Source of the DNA: Roseobacter cerasinus
GTDB taxonomy: Bacteria; Pseudomonadota; Alphaproteobacteria; Rhodobacterales; Rhodobacteraceae
Direction: 5' to 3'
Assembly: GCF_009811755.1 (NCBI RefSeq)
Contig: NZ_BLIV01000004.1
Location: 186,001 to 250,000, forward strand
Length of the DNA stretch: 64,000 nt
In this document: positions 19,774 through 29,433 of the stretch, piece by piece
Layout of the letters: each line of letters begins with the position of its first letter
Numbering within the stretch: the first letter of the stretch is position 1
Notes under the pieces: model-generated
Told to the model about the DNA's origin: nothing
Database searches by the model: none
The model's input: only the letters and a program-made list of their open reading frames with translations
Program-made: the position numbers and the translations under genes

Positions 19774-20706
19774 TCAGAGCATCAGCTGATAGCTGTGCGG
19801 CACGTAAGCGAACCCGTCGCCAGCCGTCTCCACATAGCCGATGCCGGGCCAGGGCATGTGATAGCCCACAAAGGCGGTCTTATCCGCCGCCATCATGTCG
19901 AGCAATCGCCGCCGGGTGGCCGCAGCCGCCGGTTTGTCCATGTCAAACTTCACCTCCCAGTCCGGGTGCGCCAGCGACCAGACATAGTGATTGGCGAAAT
20001 CCGCGCAGATCATCAGCTGGGTGCCGCCATCCTCGACCCTATAGACCATATGCCCCGGCGTGTGGCCGAAGGCGGCCATGGCGGTGAGGCCTGATCCGAC
20101 CGATCCACCGTCCTCAAGGAAGGTGAACTGCTCGGCGAAGGGGGCGATCTTGGCCTTGAAAGTGTCATTGTCCTGCGCCGCCCAGGCGTCGAACTCGGCG
20201 CGGCCGGTCATGTAGCGCGCGTTGGGATAGGTCAGTGACCCGTCCTCGCGGGTCATGCCGCCGATGTGGTCGCCGTGCATATGGGTGATCACCACCACGT
20301 CGATCTGATCGGCGGTGTAGCCAGCGGCATCCAGCGCGGCGGTGGTGCCTTCGCCCGAGAGCCCGGTGTCGAAGAGCACCAGCTCCGAGCCTGTGTTCAC
20401 CACCGTGGGGGTGAAGAAGAACTGCGCTGCATCGGTGGGCAGGTTCGCCTCTGCCGAGACCGAGGCGAACGTGTCGGCGTCGACGTTCAGACCAAAGATG
20501 TTATGCGGCCCCTCGACCGCGCGACTGCCCGCGAGCAGGGTCGTGACGTCGAAGCCACCGACTTTCACGCGGTGAAACGGTGACATGCCGGGACCCGTGA
20601 TGGGGGCGGCAGCACGGGCCACACCCGAGGCGGCGGCAAGCGGCAGAGCAGCGGCGCCCGCGAGAGCCGCGCGGCGGGAGACATTGATCCGGTCGGACAT
20701 GATCAT
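19774..20706 (-). CDS. Tat-exported MBL-fold metallo-hydrolase
   Basis: Metallo-beta-lactamase-fold hydrolase of about 310 residues, exported folded through the Tat pathway: the N-terminus has twin arginines (SRRAALAGAAALPLAAA) and an AxA-type cleavage site (ARAAA). The metal motif is THMHGDHIGG, with further ligands in FGHTPGHMVY and the late GYHMPWPG. Two ATGs in frame (20706 and 20700) both have plausible AGGA spacing; the upstream one is given. The frame is open to 21207, but that part overlaps the opposite-strand DUF1801 gene. It is divergent from that gene. The substrate is unknown (the family includes lactonases). Confidence 0.85.
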   Translation of the reverse strand: MIMSDRINVSRRAALAGAAALPLAAASGVARAAAPITGPGMSPFHRVKVGGFDVTTLLAGSRAVEGPHNIFGLNVDADTFASVSAEANLPTDAAQFFFTPTVVNTGSELVLFDTGLSGEGTTAALDAAGYTADQIDVVVITHMHGDHIGGMTREDGSLTYPNARYMTGRAEFDAWAAQDNDTFKAKIAPFAEQFTFLEDGGSVGSGLTAMAAFGHTPGHMVYRVEDGGTQLMICADFANHYVWSLAHPDWEVKFDMDKPAAAATRRRLLDMMAADKTAFVGYHMPWPGIGYVETAGDGFAYVPHSYQLML

Positions 20707-20805
20707 TTTCCTTTTTCCTGTTGGATACCCTTTGAGGTAGTATGGGTCCGCGATGCGCCCATGAAAAACAACAGTGGCGCGATCATATTCCTGCGAGGTG
20801 ACCCG

Positions 20806-21216
20806 ATGAGTGCGGCGGTGGATGTGGCGACGTTTCTGGCAGCGGTCACGCCCGACCGGCGGCACCGCGAAGCAGCCGTGCTTGACCGGCTCTTCCGCGA
20901 GGTCACGGGCTGGGGCCCGCGGCTCTGGTCGGGCGGGATGCTGGGCTATGGCACCTATGACTATACCTATGCCTCGGGGCGTGAGGGCACGTTCTTTGCC
21001 ACCGGCTTTGCACCGCGCAAGGCGCGCCTGTCGGTCTACATCATGCCCGGCTACGCGGACTTCGGTGCGATTCTCGACCGCTTGGGCAAGCACAAGATCG
21101 GCAAATCCTGTCTCTATATCAACAAGCTGGAGGATGTGGACCTTGATGTTCTCAAGCAACTCATTCGTGCGGGGCTGGATGATCTGGGCACGCGCTGGCC
21201 GGTGCATAGAACCTGA
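20806..21216 (+). CDS. DUF1801 (YdhG-like) domain protein
   Basis: Protein of 136 residues resembling DUF1801 in the central WGPRLWSGGMLGYGTYDYTY and VYIMPGYADFG segments. The fold is YdhG-like and the function is not established. The ATG at 20806, after GCGAGGTGACCC, was preferred to the in-frame ATG at 20761, which lies in the divergent promoter region of the metallo-hydrolase. It sits 59 nt before gltX on the same strand. Confidence 0.72.
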   Translation: MSAAVDVATFLAAVTPDRRHREAAVLDRLFREVTGWGPRLWSGGMLGYGTYDYTYASGREGTFFATGFAPRKARLSVYIMPGYADFGAILDRLGKHKIGKSCLYINKLEDVDLDVLKQLIRAGLDDLGTRWPVHRT

Positions 21217-21275
21217 GCGCTCGGCTGGACAAATCCGCAGACCTGTGAGAGGACGCGAGCCAACAGGAGACCTGT

Positions 21276-22601
21276 ATGACCACGACCCGTTTCGCGCCGT
21301 CCCCCACCGGCCATATCCACATTGGCAACCTGCGCACCGCGCTGATGAATTATCTCATCGCGCGCAAGGCGGGCGGCATCTTCATCCTGCGCATCGACGA
21401 CACCGACCCTGAGCGTTCGAAAGAAGAATATGTGGATGGGATCAAGCAGGATCTGGAGTGGCTGGGGCTGCACTGGGACCGGGTGGAGCGGCAGTCGGAC
21501 CGACTTGATCGCTATGCTGAGGCGGCCGACAAGCTGCGCGAGATCGAGCGCTTTTATGAAGCTTTCGAGACGCCGACGGAGCTGGATCTGAAGCGCAAGA
21601 AGCAGCTCAACATGGGCAAGCCGCCGGTTTATGACCGGGCGGCTTTGGCACTGAGTGAGGCCGAGAAGGACGCTTTGCGCGCCGAGCGCGGCGACGGGGT
21701 CTGGCGCTTCAAGCTCGATCAGGAGCGCATCGAGTGGGCGGACGGCATTCTCGGGGATATTTCGATTGATGCGGCGTCTGTCTCGGACCCGGTGCTCATT
21801 CGCGGCGATGGGCAGGTGCTCTATACGCTGGCCTCGGTGGTCGATGACACCGAGATGGGCGTGACCCATGTGGTGCGCGGCTCGGACCATGTGACCAACA
21901 CGGCGACGCAGATCCAGATCATCGAGGCTCTGGGCGGCACGGTGCCTGCGTTTGCGCATCATTCGCTGCTGACCGGGCCGCAGGGCGAGGCGCTGAGCAA
22001 GCGGCTGGGCACGCTGTCTTTGCGCGATCTGCGGGCGCAGGGGGTGCAGCCGATGGCGCTCCTCAGCCTGATGGCGCGGCTGGGGTCGTCTGACCCGGTG
22101 GAGCTGCGGTCCGAGATGGCGGAGTTGATCGAGGGATTTGACATCTCGCGCTTTGGCTCCGCGCCGACGAAGTTCGATGAGCAGGATCTCTTTCCGCTGA
22201 CCGCGCGGCATCTGGCGGGGCTACCGCTGGCCGAAGTTGCGGGCGCGATTGCGGAGGCCGGTGTGCCGGAGGACAAAGCGGCGCAGTTCTGGGAGGTGAC
22301 CCACGAGAACATCACCACGTTGCACGATCTCGCCGGCTGGTGGGCGCTCATGCGCGATGGGGCGGAGCCGGCGGTGGACGCCGAGGATGCCGCTTTCGTG
22401 GCGGAAGCCCTGGCGCTGTTGCCGGAGGGTCCGTTTGATGATGGCACGTGGGGGGCCTGGACTGCGGCCGTGAAGGAGGCCACAGGGCGCAAGGGGCGGG
22501 GGCTCTTCATGCCGCTCCGCAAGGCGCTGACGGGGCAGGCGCAGGGGCCGGATATGTCGGCGCTGATGCCGCTGTTGCAGGTGGTGAAGGCGCGCTCATG
22601 A
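21276..22601 (+). CDS. gltX: Glutamyl-tRNA synthetase
   Basis: Charges tRNA-Glu (and in many alphaproteobacteria a second copy charges tRNA-Gln for amidation). The 441 residues include the class I signatures HIGN (in SPTGHIHIGN) and the KMSKS-like ALSKRLGTLS. The protein is slightly short for the family. Alphaproteobacteria often carry two GluRS paralogues, so this could be either. An SD-like AACAGGAGACCTGT precedes the start. Confidence 0.93.
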   Translation: MTTTRFAPSPTGHIHIGNLRTALMNYLIARKAGGIFILRIDDTDPERSKEEYVDGIKQDLEWLGLHWDRVERQSDRLDRYAEAADKLREIERFYEAFETPTELDLKRKKQLNMGKPPVYDRAALALSEAEKDALRAERGDGVWRFKLDQERIEWADGILGDISIDAASVSDPVLIRGDGQVLYTLASVVDDTEMGVTHVVRGSDHVTNTATQIQIIEALGGTVPAFAHHSLLTGPQGEALSKRLGTLSLRDLRAQGVQPMALLSLMARLGSSDPVELRSEMAELIEGFDISRFGSAPTKFDEQDLFPLTARHLAGLPLAEVAGAIAEAGVPEDKAAQFWEVTHENITTLHDLAGWWALMRDGAEPAVDAEDAAFVAEALALLPEGPFDDGTWGAWTAAVKEATGRKGRGLFMPLRKALTGQAQGPDMSALMPLLQVVKARS

Positions 22602-22632
22602 TCCTCTGGCCCGCATTTGGATCGGGCCGGAT

Positions 22633-22656
22633 TTGCATATTTGTGGAACAATGAAG
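22633..22656 (+). repeat. Dispersed short repeat, copy A
   Basis: Reads TTGCATATTTGTGGAACAATGAAG, between gltX and the MATE gene. It ends about 14 nt before the MATE start and supplies the only purine-rich stretch upstream of it. Confidence 0.8.
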
Positions 22657-22669
22657 CGGGCGTGCGGTT

Positions 22670-24070
22670 TTGGCTGAGGCGCAGGCGAAGTTCCTGACGG
22701 GCAATCTCTTTGCTCATATCACCGTGATGGCGAGTACCTTTTCCATCGGGTTGATGGCGGTCTTCGCGGTCGATTTCATCGACATGATCTTCATTGCCAT
22801 GCTGGGCAAGGAGGAGCTGGCCGCGGCGGTGGGTTATGCGGCCGCGATCCTGTTTTTCAACACCTCCTTTGGCATTGGCATGGCGATTGCGGCAGGCGCT
22901 TTGGTGGCGCGGGCTTTGGGCGAGGGGAATGCCGTGCAGGCGGAGGCGCGCAAGACCCATGCGCTGGCCTATGGGGCCGTGTTTGGGGTGGGGTTTGCGG
23001 CCCTGGTCTGGACGCAGCTGCCGTGGCTCGTGACGCTGATGGGGGCGACGGGCGAGACGGCGGATCTGGCGCTGTCTTACTTGCGGATCACGGTGCCGGC
23101 ACTGCCGTTTCTGATGATCGGGATCATTGGCGGGGCGATCCTGCGGGCGCATGGGGATGCGCGCCGGGCGATGATGTCGACGATCTGGGGCGGGCTGGTG
23201 AATGCCGTTTTGGACCCGATCCTGATCTTTGGCTTGGGGCTGGAGCTGACCGGGGCGGCGCTGGCCTCGGTGGCGGCGAATATCGCGATTGCGGTGACGG
23301 CGCTGCGCCCGATCGTGCGGTTTTATGGGGGGCTGGGGCGACCCCGGCTAGGGCCGATGCTGCGCGATCTGGGCCCCATTCTGGCGATTGCGGCACCGGC
23401 GATCCTGATCCAGATCGCCACACCCGTAGGGCAGGCGATTGTCACGCGGGCGATGGCGCAGTTCGGCGAGGCCGCTGTCGCAGGGATGGCCATTGTGGGG
23501 CGGCTGACGCCGCTCGCCTTTGCCGTGATCTTTGCGCTTTCGGGTGCAGTGGGGCCGATCCTGGGGCAGAATTTCGGGGCGCGGGATCACGCGCGGGTGC
23601 GACGGGGCTTCAGCGATGCGGTGCTGTTTACGGCAATGGTGATTGCGCTGGTCTCGGCGGTGCTCTTTGCGCTCAGGGGGCCGATTGCGGATCTGTTTGA
23701 CGCCAGCGGTGTCACCCGGGAGCTGGTGTTTCTGTTTTGCGGGCCCTTGTCGCTGCTCTTTTTCTTCAACGGGGTGCTTTTCGTGGGCAATGCGGCCTTC
23801 AACAACATGGGGCGGCCGTTTTATTCGACGGTCCTCAACTGGGGGCGGAATACCTTGGGCCTGGTGCCGCTGGTTTTGGGGGGGGCGTGGCTCTTTGGGC
23901 CTGCGGGGGTGCTGGTGGGCCAGGCGCTGGCGGGGGTGATCTTTGGCAGCATCGCCTGGGCGCTGGCGCGGCAGGTGATGCGCGAGGCCTTGGCCGGGGC
24001 CGCGCCGGTGGAGCGGTCAGACTTTGGGCGGCAGGGGCGCCTCCTGTCGCTCTTCCATTTGCGCCGATAG
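22670..24070 (+). CDS. MATE family efflux transporter
   Basis: Cation-coupled multidrug exporter of about 466 residues with twelve predicted membrane segments. The start appears to be TTG at 22670: the ATG inside the preceding repeat is out of frame, and the next in-frame ATG (22727) would remove the conserved FLTGNLFAHITV N-terminus. Its last ~54 nt overlap the 3' end of the convergent cyclotransferase-like gene. Substrate not predictable. Confidence 0.87.
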   Translation: MAEAQAKFLTGNLFAHITVMASTFSIGLMAVFAVDFIDMIFIAMLGKEELAAAVGYAAAILFFNTSFGIGMAIAAGALVARALGEGNAVQAEARKTHALAYGAVFGVGFAALVWTQLPWLVTLMGATGETADLALSYLRITVPALPFLMIGIIGGAILRAHGDARRAMMSTIWGGLVNAVLDPILIFGLGLELTGAALASVAANIAIAVTALRPIVRFYGGLGRPRLGPMLRDLGPILAIAAPAILIQIATPVGQAIVTRAMAQFGEAAVAGMAIVGRLTPLAFAVIFALSGAVGPILGQNFGARDHARVRRGFSDAVLFTAMVIALVSAVLFALRGPIADLFDASGVTRELVFLFCGPLSLLFFFNGVLFVGNAAFNNMGRPFYSTVLNWGRNTLGLVPLVLGGAWLFGPAGVLVGQALAGVIFGSIAWALARQVMREALAGAAPVERSDFGRQGRLLSLFHLRR

Positions 24071-24607
24071 CGCTTCGAGGTGGCCGTCGACCAGGGCGGT
24101 TTGCTGCGTGCTGAGCTGTTGATGGCGGGGGTAGCGCGGATTGGCGCGGTCATTCAGGATCGGCGTGTCCCAGCCATCGGTGGTCTCGAAGAAGCGCTGC
24201 ACGCCGGCCTCGCCGAAGACGTCGTGGAAGCCCTGCACCACCACATCGAGGTAGCTGAGCAGGATCACCTGTGTGCTGCGGGGCCGCATGGTTTCCCGCT
24301 GCACGGCGTAGACGGCGATCTCGGGTGTTGCGGGGTGGGCGTGCTCGACCGCGTGCTGGGCAGGCAGGCGGGCATAGCCGCTTTCGCGCGCGTCCAGGGC
24401 GGCCCAGTCGGCGTTCGGGACAGCGGCGATGAGCCCGTCGATGCGGTGGTCGGGGGCGGGCACGCCGGTGAGCAGCACCGTGCCCGAGCGGGGCGTGGCG
24501 ACCCATGCGCGGCGCCAGCCGTTGAGCGTGGCGGGGTGCGGGTCGGGGTAGCTGTGGCTGCGGGTGTTGACCAGGCTGCCGTAGCCGAAAAAATAGGGGT
24601 CGCTCAT
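24017..24607 (-). CDS. Gamma-glutamylcyclotransferase-like (AIG2/GGCT fold) protein
   Basis: Protein of 196 residues beginning FFGYGSLVNTRSHSY, the YGSL substrate-loop signature of the GGCT/AIG2 fold, with a possible catalytic acid in DARESGYARL. Members release 5-oxoproline from gamma-glutamyl compounds or remodel small amides. A longer N-terminus to 24634 is possible but unconserved. The 3' end overlaps the MATE gene tail by about 54 nt. It is divergent from the glycine riboswitch. Confidence 0.75.
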   Translation of the reverse strand: MSDPYFFGYGSLVNTRSHSYPDPHPATLNGWRRAWVATPRSGTVLLTGVPAPDHRIDGLIAAVPNADWAALDARESGYARLPAQHAVEHAHPATPEIAVYAVQRETMRPRSTQVILLSYLDVVVQGFHDVFGEAGVQRFFETTDGWDTPILNDRANPRYPRHQQLSTQQTALVDGHLEALSAQMEERQEAPLPPKV

Positions 24608-24707
24608 GGGCTTTCTCGTGGCTCTGCGCCGCACTCAAACATTTGATCGGCGCGGGCACAAGATGGCTTGACCGCACGGCATGCCTGCGCATACCGTCCA
24701 AGCATCC

Positions 24708-24872
24708 CGCCCGGGAGAACCGGCTGTCATGCCGGTGCCGAAGGAGCAACCGCCCCGGAAACTCTCAGGCCACCGGACCGTGCGGGGTGTAAGAACTCTG
24801 GAGAGAGGTGCCGGATGGCATCCGCCGAAGGGATAACGATCTCAGGCGAAAAGACAGAGGGGGCATCACGGG
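24708..24872 (+). promoter_or_regulatory. Tandem glycine riboswitch (two aptamers) upstream of gcvT
   Basis: Two consecutive aptamers show the conserved core. Aptamer 1 (about 24708-24790): GGGAGA, GCCGAAGGAGCAA, then AACTCTCAGGCCACCGGACCG. Aptamer 2 (about 24796-24872): GGAGAGA, GCCGAAGGGATAACG, then ATCTCAGGCGAAAAGACAG. A short linker (about GTAAGAA) joins them, and gcvT starts about 66 nt beyond. Glycine binding is expected to turn on gcvTHP. The rest of the 331-bp gap holds no gene. Confidence 0.93.
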
Positions 24873-24938
24873 CGCGCTGGACGCGGGCCGGATGCCGGGT
24901 GTTTCGCGACAGGGAACCGGCTTGGACGGAGAGGCCGG

Positions 24939-26063
24939 ATGGACGATTTGGCGACAACGCCGCTTTATGACCTGCATGTGGCGCTGGGGGCGAAGATGGT
25001 GCCCTTCGCGGGTTATTCCATGCCGGTGCAGTACCCCTTGGGGGTGTTGAAGGAACATCTGCACACCCGCGCGCGGGCGGGGCTTTTCGACGTGAGCCAT
25101 ATGGGGCAGGTGTTGCTGTCGGGGCCGTCGTGGGACGCGGTGGCTTTGGCGTTTGAGCGTCTTGTGCCGATGGATGTGCTGGGGCTGGGGGACGGGCGGC
25201 AGCGCTATGGGCTTTTCACCAATGACGCGGGCGGGATCGAGGATGATCTTATGTTTGCGCGGCGCGGCGAGGATCTGTTTGTCGTGGTGAATGCGGCCTG
25301 CAAGGCGGCGGATATCGCGCGGATGCGGGCGGGCTTGCCCGGCGAGATCGCCGTGACTGAATTGGCCGACCGGGCGCTGATTGCTCTGCAGGGGCCGGGT
25401 GCGGCGGCGGTGATCGAGGACCTGGATGCGCGGGCGGCGGAGATGCGGTTCATGGATGTGGCGGACCTGAGCCTTTGTGGGCACGCGGTCTGGGCCTCGC
25501 GGTCGGGGTACACGGGCGAGGACGGGTTCGAGATCTCCGTGGCCGCCGATGAGGCGGAGACGCTGGTGCGGTCGCTGCTGGAGCAGCGGGATGTGGCGCC
25601 GATTGGCCTCGGGGCGCGGGACTCGCTGCGGCTGGAGGCGGGCTTGTGTCTTTACGGGCAGGATATGGATGCGGAGACCGGGCCGGTGGAGGCGGGGCTC
25701 GCCTGGGCGATCCAGAAGGTACGGCGCCCGGGCGGTGCGCGCGCAGGCGGCTACCCAGGGGCGGAGGTGATTGCGGAGGTCTTTGAGCGGGGGGCGGCGC
25801 GGCGGCGTGTCGGGCTGCGACCCGAGGGCCGCGCGCCGATGCGCGACGGGGTGCCGCTTTTTGAGGCCGAAGAGGGTGGCGCGCAGCTGGGCGTGGTGAC
25901 CTCCGGCGGGTATGGGCCGTCGGTCGGGGGGCCGGTGGCCATGGGCTATGTGGCGGTGGATCAGGCCGCGCCGGGCTGCCGCCTTTGGGGCGAGGTGCGG
26001 GGCAAGCGGCTGCCGGTGGCGGTTGTGCCGCTGCCCTTCGTTCCGGCAGGGTTCAAGAGATGA
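24939..26063 (+). CDS. gcvT: Glycine cleavage system T protein (aminomethyltransferase)
   Basis: Transfers the methylene group from the aminomethyl-lipoyl arm of GcvH to tetrahydrofolate and releases ammonia. It has 374 residues. The N-terminus ALGAKMVPFAGYSMPVQY is diagnostic, DVSHMGQV follows, and SGYTGEDGFEI and GLGARDSLRLEAG complete the family pattern. An SD-like GGAGAGGCCGG precedes the ATG at 24939. First gene of gcvT-gcvH-gcvP under the glycine riboswitch. Confidence 0.96.
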   Translation: MDDLATTPLYDLHVALGAKMVPFAGYSMPVQYPLGVLKEHLHTRARAGLFDVSHMGQVLLSGPSWDAVALAFERLVPMDVLGLGDGRQRYGLFTNDAGGIEDDLMFARRGEDLFVVVNAACKAADIARMRAGLPGEIAVTELADRALIALQGPGAAAVIEDLDARAAEMRFMDVADLSLCGHAVWASRSGYTGEDGFEISVAADEAETLVRSLLEQRDVAPIGLGARDSLRLEAGLCLYGQDMDAETGPVEAGLAWAIQKVRRPGGARAGGYPGAEVIAEVFERGAARRRVGLRPEGRAPMRDGVPLFEAEEGGAQLGVVTSGGYGPSVGGPVAMGYVAVDQAAPGCRLWGEVRGKRLPVAVVPLPFVPAGFKR

Positions 26064-26079
26064 GCAACAGGAGACAGGT

Positions 26080-26439
26080 ATGAAATTCACGGAAGAGCAC
26101 GAGTGGCTGCGCGAAGAGGACGGCGTGATGGTGGTGGGGATCACCACCCATGCGGCCGAGCAGCTGGGCGATGTGGTGTTCATTGAGCTGCCCGAGGAGG
26201 GGGCGACGGTGAGCAAGGACGATGAGGTCGTGGTGATCGAGAGCGTGAAGGCGGCGAGTGACATTCTGGCACCTGTGGATGGCGAGATCGTCGAGGTGAA
26301 TTCTGCGCTGGCGGACAATCCCGGCGCGGTGAATGACGACCCGCAGGGCGAGGCGTGGTTCTTCAAGATGAGCGTGAGTGACGCAAGCCAGATGGAGGAG
26401 TTCATGGACGAGGCGGCCTATCAGGCCTTCATCGCCTGA
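26080..26439 (+). CDS. gcvH: Glycine cleavage system H protein (lipoyl carrier)
   Basis: Lipoylated carrier of 119 residues that shuttles the aminomethyl group among GcvP, GcvT and the L protein. The lipoyl lysine is about Lys57 in VVIESVKAASDI. The start at 26080 (MKFTEEHEWL) follows AACAGGAGACAGGT; the longer frame to 25912 is the shadow of gcvT. It lies 16 nt after gcvT and 58 nt before gcvP. Confidence 0.97.
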   Translation: MKFTEEHEWLREEDGVMVVGITTHAAEQLGDVVFIELPEEGATVSKDDEVVVIESVKAASDILAPVDGEIVEVNSALADNPGAVNDDPQGEAWFFKMSVSDASQMEEFMDEAAYQAFIA

Positions 26440-26461
26440 GCGGTTGGCCCGCGTCGGGATG

Positions 26462-26485
26462 TGCATATTTTTGGAACAATGAAGC
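26462..26485 (+). repeat. Dispersed short repeat, copy B, inside the gcv operon
   Basis: Reads TGCATATTTTTGGAACAATGAAG then CAGGGG, located between gcvH and gcvP and ending 12 nt before the gcvP ATG. The CAGGGG extension provides the likely SD of gcvP. Confidence 0.8.
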
Positions 26486-26497
26486 AGGGGATGCGTC

Positions 26498-29341
26498 ATG
26501 TCGTTCACGCCAACGGATTATCTACCTTATGATTTTGCCAATCGGCGCCATATCGGGCCGTCGCCTGCCGAGATGGCGGAGATGCTGGAGGTGGTGGGGG
26601 CCGGGTCGCTGGAGGCGCTGATCGATGACACCTTGCCTGCGGGCATTCGGCAGGCGGAACCGCTGGATTTCGGCAAGGCGATGTCGGAGCGGGAGGTGCT
26701 GGAGCATCTGCGCAAGGTGGGGGCGAAGAACAGGGTGCTGACCTCGCTCATCGGGCAGGGGTATCACGGGACGGTCACGCCGCCCGCGATCCAGCGGAAT
26801 ATTCTGGAGAACCCGGCGTGGTACACGGCCTATACGCCCTATCAGCCGGAGATTTCTCAAGGTCGGCTGGAGGCCTTGTTGAACTTCCAGACGATGATCT
26901 GTGATCTCACGGGTCTGGAGATTGCCAATGCGTCGCTGCTCGATGAGGCGACGGCCTGTGCTGAGGCGATGACCATGGCGCAGCGGGTGGCGAAGTCGAA
27001 GGCCCGCGCGTTCTTTGTGGATCGGGACTGCCATCCGCAGAACATCGCGGTGATGCGGACGCGGGCGGCGCCCTTGGACATTGAGGTGATCGTGGGCAAT
27101 CCGGCGAAGATGGATGCGTCGAAGGTCTTTGGGGCGATTTTCCAGTATCCCGGCACCTACGGCCATGTACATGATTTTAGCGCGCATATGGCGGCGCTGC
27201 ACGCGCAGGGGGCAATTGGGGTGGTGTCCGCCGATCCTCTGGCGCTGACGCTTTTGAAGGAGCCGGGCGCGATGGGCGCGGATATTGCCGTCGGCTCGAC
27301 CCAGCGGTTTGGTGTGCCCGAGGGGTATGGCGGGCCCCATGCGGCCTATATGGCCTGTCGCGATGCCTACAAGCGGGCGATGCCGGGGCGGATTGTGGGC
27401 GTGTCGGTCGACGCCAATGGCAACCGGGCGTATCGGTTATCGCTCCAGACGCGGGAGCAACATATCCGGCGCGAGAAGGCGACCTCCAATGTCTGCACGG
27501 CGCAGGCGCTTTTGGCGGTGATGGCTTCGATGTATGCGGTGTTTCACGGGCCTGAGGGGTTGCGCGCGATTGCGCAGCGGATCCACCGCAAGACGGTGCG
27601 GCTGGCCAAGGGGTTGGAGGCGGCGGGGTTCAAGGTGGACCCGAAGGCCTGTTTCGATACGATCACCGTGGATGTGGGGCCCTTGCAGGCGGCGGTGCTG
27701 AAATCGGCGGTGGATGAGGGCATCAACCTGCGGGCGGTTGGGGAGGCCCGTGTCGGGATCACGCTGGATGAGCGCTGCAAACCCGCGACTTTGGAGGCGG
27801 TTTGGCGCGCCTTTGGGATCGACCGGAAGGATGAGGATTTCAGGCCCGAGTATCGCTTTCCAGAGGAGATGCTGCGGACTTCCGACTATCTGACCCACCC
27901 GATTTTCCACATGAACCGGGCCGAGACCGAGATGATGCGGTACATGCGGCGGCTGGCAGACCGGGATCTGGCGCTGGACCGGGCGATGATCCCGCTGGGG
28001 TCCTGTACGATGAAACTCAATTCCGCCGCCGAGATGATGCCGGTGAGCTGGCGGGAGTTTTCGCTCATTCACCCTTACGCGCCTGCGGATCAGGCGCGAG
28101 GGTATGCGGAGATGATCGACGATCTGAGTGCGAAGCTCTGCGAGATCACCGGCTATGATGCGATCTCGATGCAGCCCAATTCGGGCGCGCAGGGGGAGTA
28201 TGCGGGGCTGTTGACCATTGCGGGGTATCACGCCGCGCAGGGGCAGGGGCATCGCAACATCTGTCTCATCCCGATGAGCGCGCATGGGACCAATCCGGCC
28301 TCGGCGCAGATGGTGGGCTGGAAGGTCGTTGTGGTGAAATCAGCCGAGAACGGGGACATTGATCTCGACGATTTCCGCGCCAAGGCGGAGCAGCATGCGG
28401 AGACCCTGGCGGGCTGCATGATCACCTATCCCTCGACCCATGGGGTGTTTGAGGAGGCGGTGACGGAGGTCACGCGCACCACCCATGCCCATGGCGGTCA
28501 GGTCTATATTGACGGGGCGAATATGAACGCGATGGTGGGGCTGTCGCGGCCCGGCGATCTGGGCGGGGATGTGAGCCACCTGAACCTGCACAAGACCTTC
28601 TGCATCCCGCATGGCGGCGGTGGCCCGGGCATGGGGCCGATTGGGGTGAAGGCGCATCTGGTGCCGCATCTGCCCGGTGCGCCAAATGGCGGGGAGGGGG
28701 CTGTCTCGGCGGCGCCTTTTGGCTCGCCCTCGCTGCTGCCGATTTCCTGGGCCTATTGCTTGATGATGGGGGGAGAGGGGCTGACACAGGCGACGCGGGT
28801 GGCGATTCTGAACGCGAACTATATCGCGCGGCGTTTGGACGGCGCCTATGAGGTGCTCTACAAGGGGCCGACGGGGCGCGTCGCGCATGAGTGCATCCTC
28901 GACGTGCGGCCCTTTGCCGAGAGCGCGGGTGTGACGGTGGAGGATATCGCCAAGCGGCTGATCGATTGCGGCTTCCACGCGCCGACCATGAGCTGGCCTG
29001 TGGCGGGCACGCTGATGGTGGAGCCGACGGAGAGCGAGACCAAGGCGGAGCTGGATCGCTTCTGCGACGCGATGTTGGCGATCCGGGCCGAGATTGCGGC
29101 GGTGGAGCGGGGCGAGATGGATGCGGAGAACAACCCGCTGAAACATGCCCCGCATACGGTTGAGGATCTGGTGGGCGCGTGGGATAGGCCCTATACGCGC
29201 GACGCTGGCTGTTTTCCGCCAGGGGCATTCCGGGTCGACAAATACTGGCCGCCGGTCAATCGCGTCGACAACGTCTATGGCGACCGGCATCTGGTCTGTA
29301 CGTGCCCGCCGATGGAAGACTATGCCGAGGCTGCTGAATAG
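26498..29341 (+). CDS. gcvP: Glycine dehydrogenase (decarboxylating), P protein
   Basis: PLP enzyme that decarboxylates glycine and loads the remaining aminomethyl group on GcvH. Its 947 residues represent the fused single-chain form with N- and C-terminal halves. The PLP lysine is near residue 697 in [15 protein letters not shown], followed by the glycine-rich [25 protein letters not shown] and [10 protein letters not shown] are also typical. Last gene of the riboswitch-controlled operon; a composite hairpin element lies downstream. Confidence 0.97.
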   Translation: MSFTPTDYLPYDFANRRHIGPSPAEMAEMLEVVGAGSLEALIDDTLPAGIRQAEPLDFGKAMSEREVLEHLRKVGAKNRVLTSLIGQGYHGTVTPPAIQRNILENPAWYTAYTPYQPEISQGRLEALLNFQTMICDLTGLEIANASLLDEATACAEAMTMAQRVAKSKARAFFVDRDCHPQNIAVMRTRAAPLDIEVIVGNPAKMDASKVFGAIFQYPGTYGHVHDFSAHMAALHAQGAIGVVSADPLALTLLKEPGAMGADIAVGSTQRFGVPEGYGGPHAAYMACRDAYKRAMPGRIVGVSVDANGNRAYRLSLQTREQHIRREKATSNVCTAQALLAVMASMYAVFHGPEGLRAIAQRIHRKTVRLAKGLEAAGFKVDPKACFDTITVDVGPLQAAVLKSAVDEGINLRAVGEARVGITLDERCKPATLEAVWRAFGIDRKDEDFRPEYRFPEEMLRTSDYLTHPIFHMNRAETEMMRYMRRLADRDLALDRAMIPLGSCTMKLNSAAEMMPVSWREFSLIHPYAPADQARGYAEMIDDLSAKLCEITGYDAISMQPNSGAQGEYAGLLTIAGYHAAQGQGHRNICLIPMSAHGTNPASAQMVGWKVVVVKSAENGDIDLDDFRAKAEQHAETLAGCMITYPSTHGVFEEAVTEVTRTTHAHGGQVYIDGANMNAMVGLSRPGDLGGDVSHLNLHKTFCIPHGGGGPGMGPIGVKAHLVPHLPGAPNGGEGAVSAAPFGSPSLLPISWAYCLMMGGEGLTQATRVAILNANYIARRLDGAYEVLYKGPTGRVAHECILDVRPFAESAGVTVEDIAKRLIDCGFHAPTMSWPVAGTLMVEPTESETKAELDRFCDAMLAIRAEIAAVERGEMDAENNPLKHAPHTVEDLVGAWDRPYTRDAGCFPPGAFRVDKYWPPVNRVDNVYGDRHLVCTCPPMEDYAEAAE

Positions 29342-29354
29342 ACCTTCAGGGGGA

Positions 29355-29424
29355 GGGGGCTCTGCCCCCGGCCCTGCGGGCCTCTCCCGGGATATTTCTG
29401 GCGAAAAATATCCCCGCCGGAGGC
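29355..29424. terminator. Composite hairpin/repeat element after gcvP
   Basis: Three consecutive stem-loops: GGGGGC-TCT-GCCCCC (29355-29369), GGCCC-TGC-GGGCC (29370-29382) and GGGATATTT / AAATATCCC (29389-29397, 29406-29414), followed by GCCGGAGGC. The same organisation recurs at 40246-40300. It separates convergent genes and probably ends both transcripts. Confidence 0.6.
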
Positions 29425-29433
29425 AAGAAAACT

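Noticed and set aside
26462-26485. Repeat copy B as an internal gcv promoter
   Set aside because: TATATTT-like bases occur, but the sequence is shared with copies at gene ends, some pointing into convergent gaps, so promoter function is not supported.
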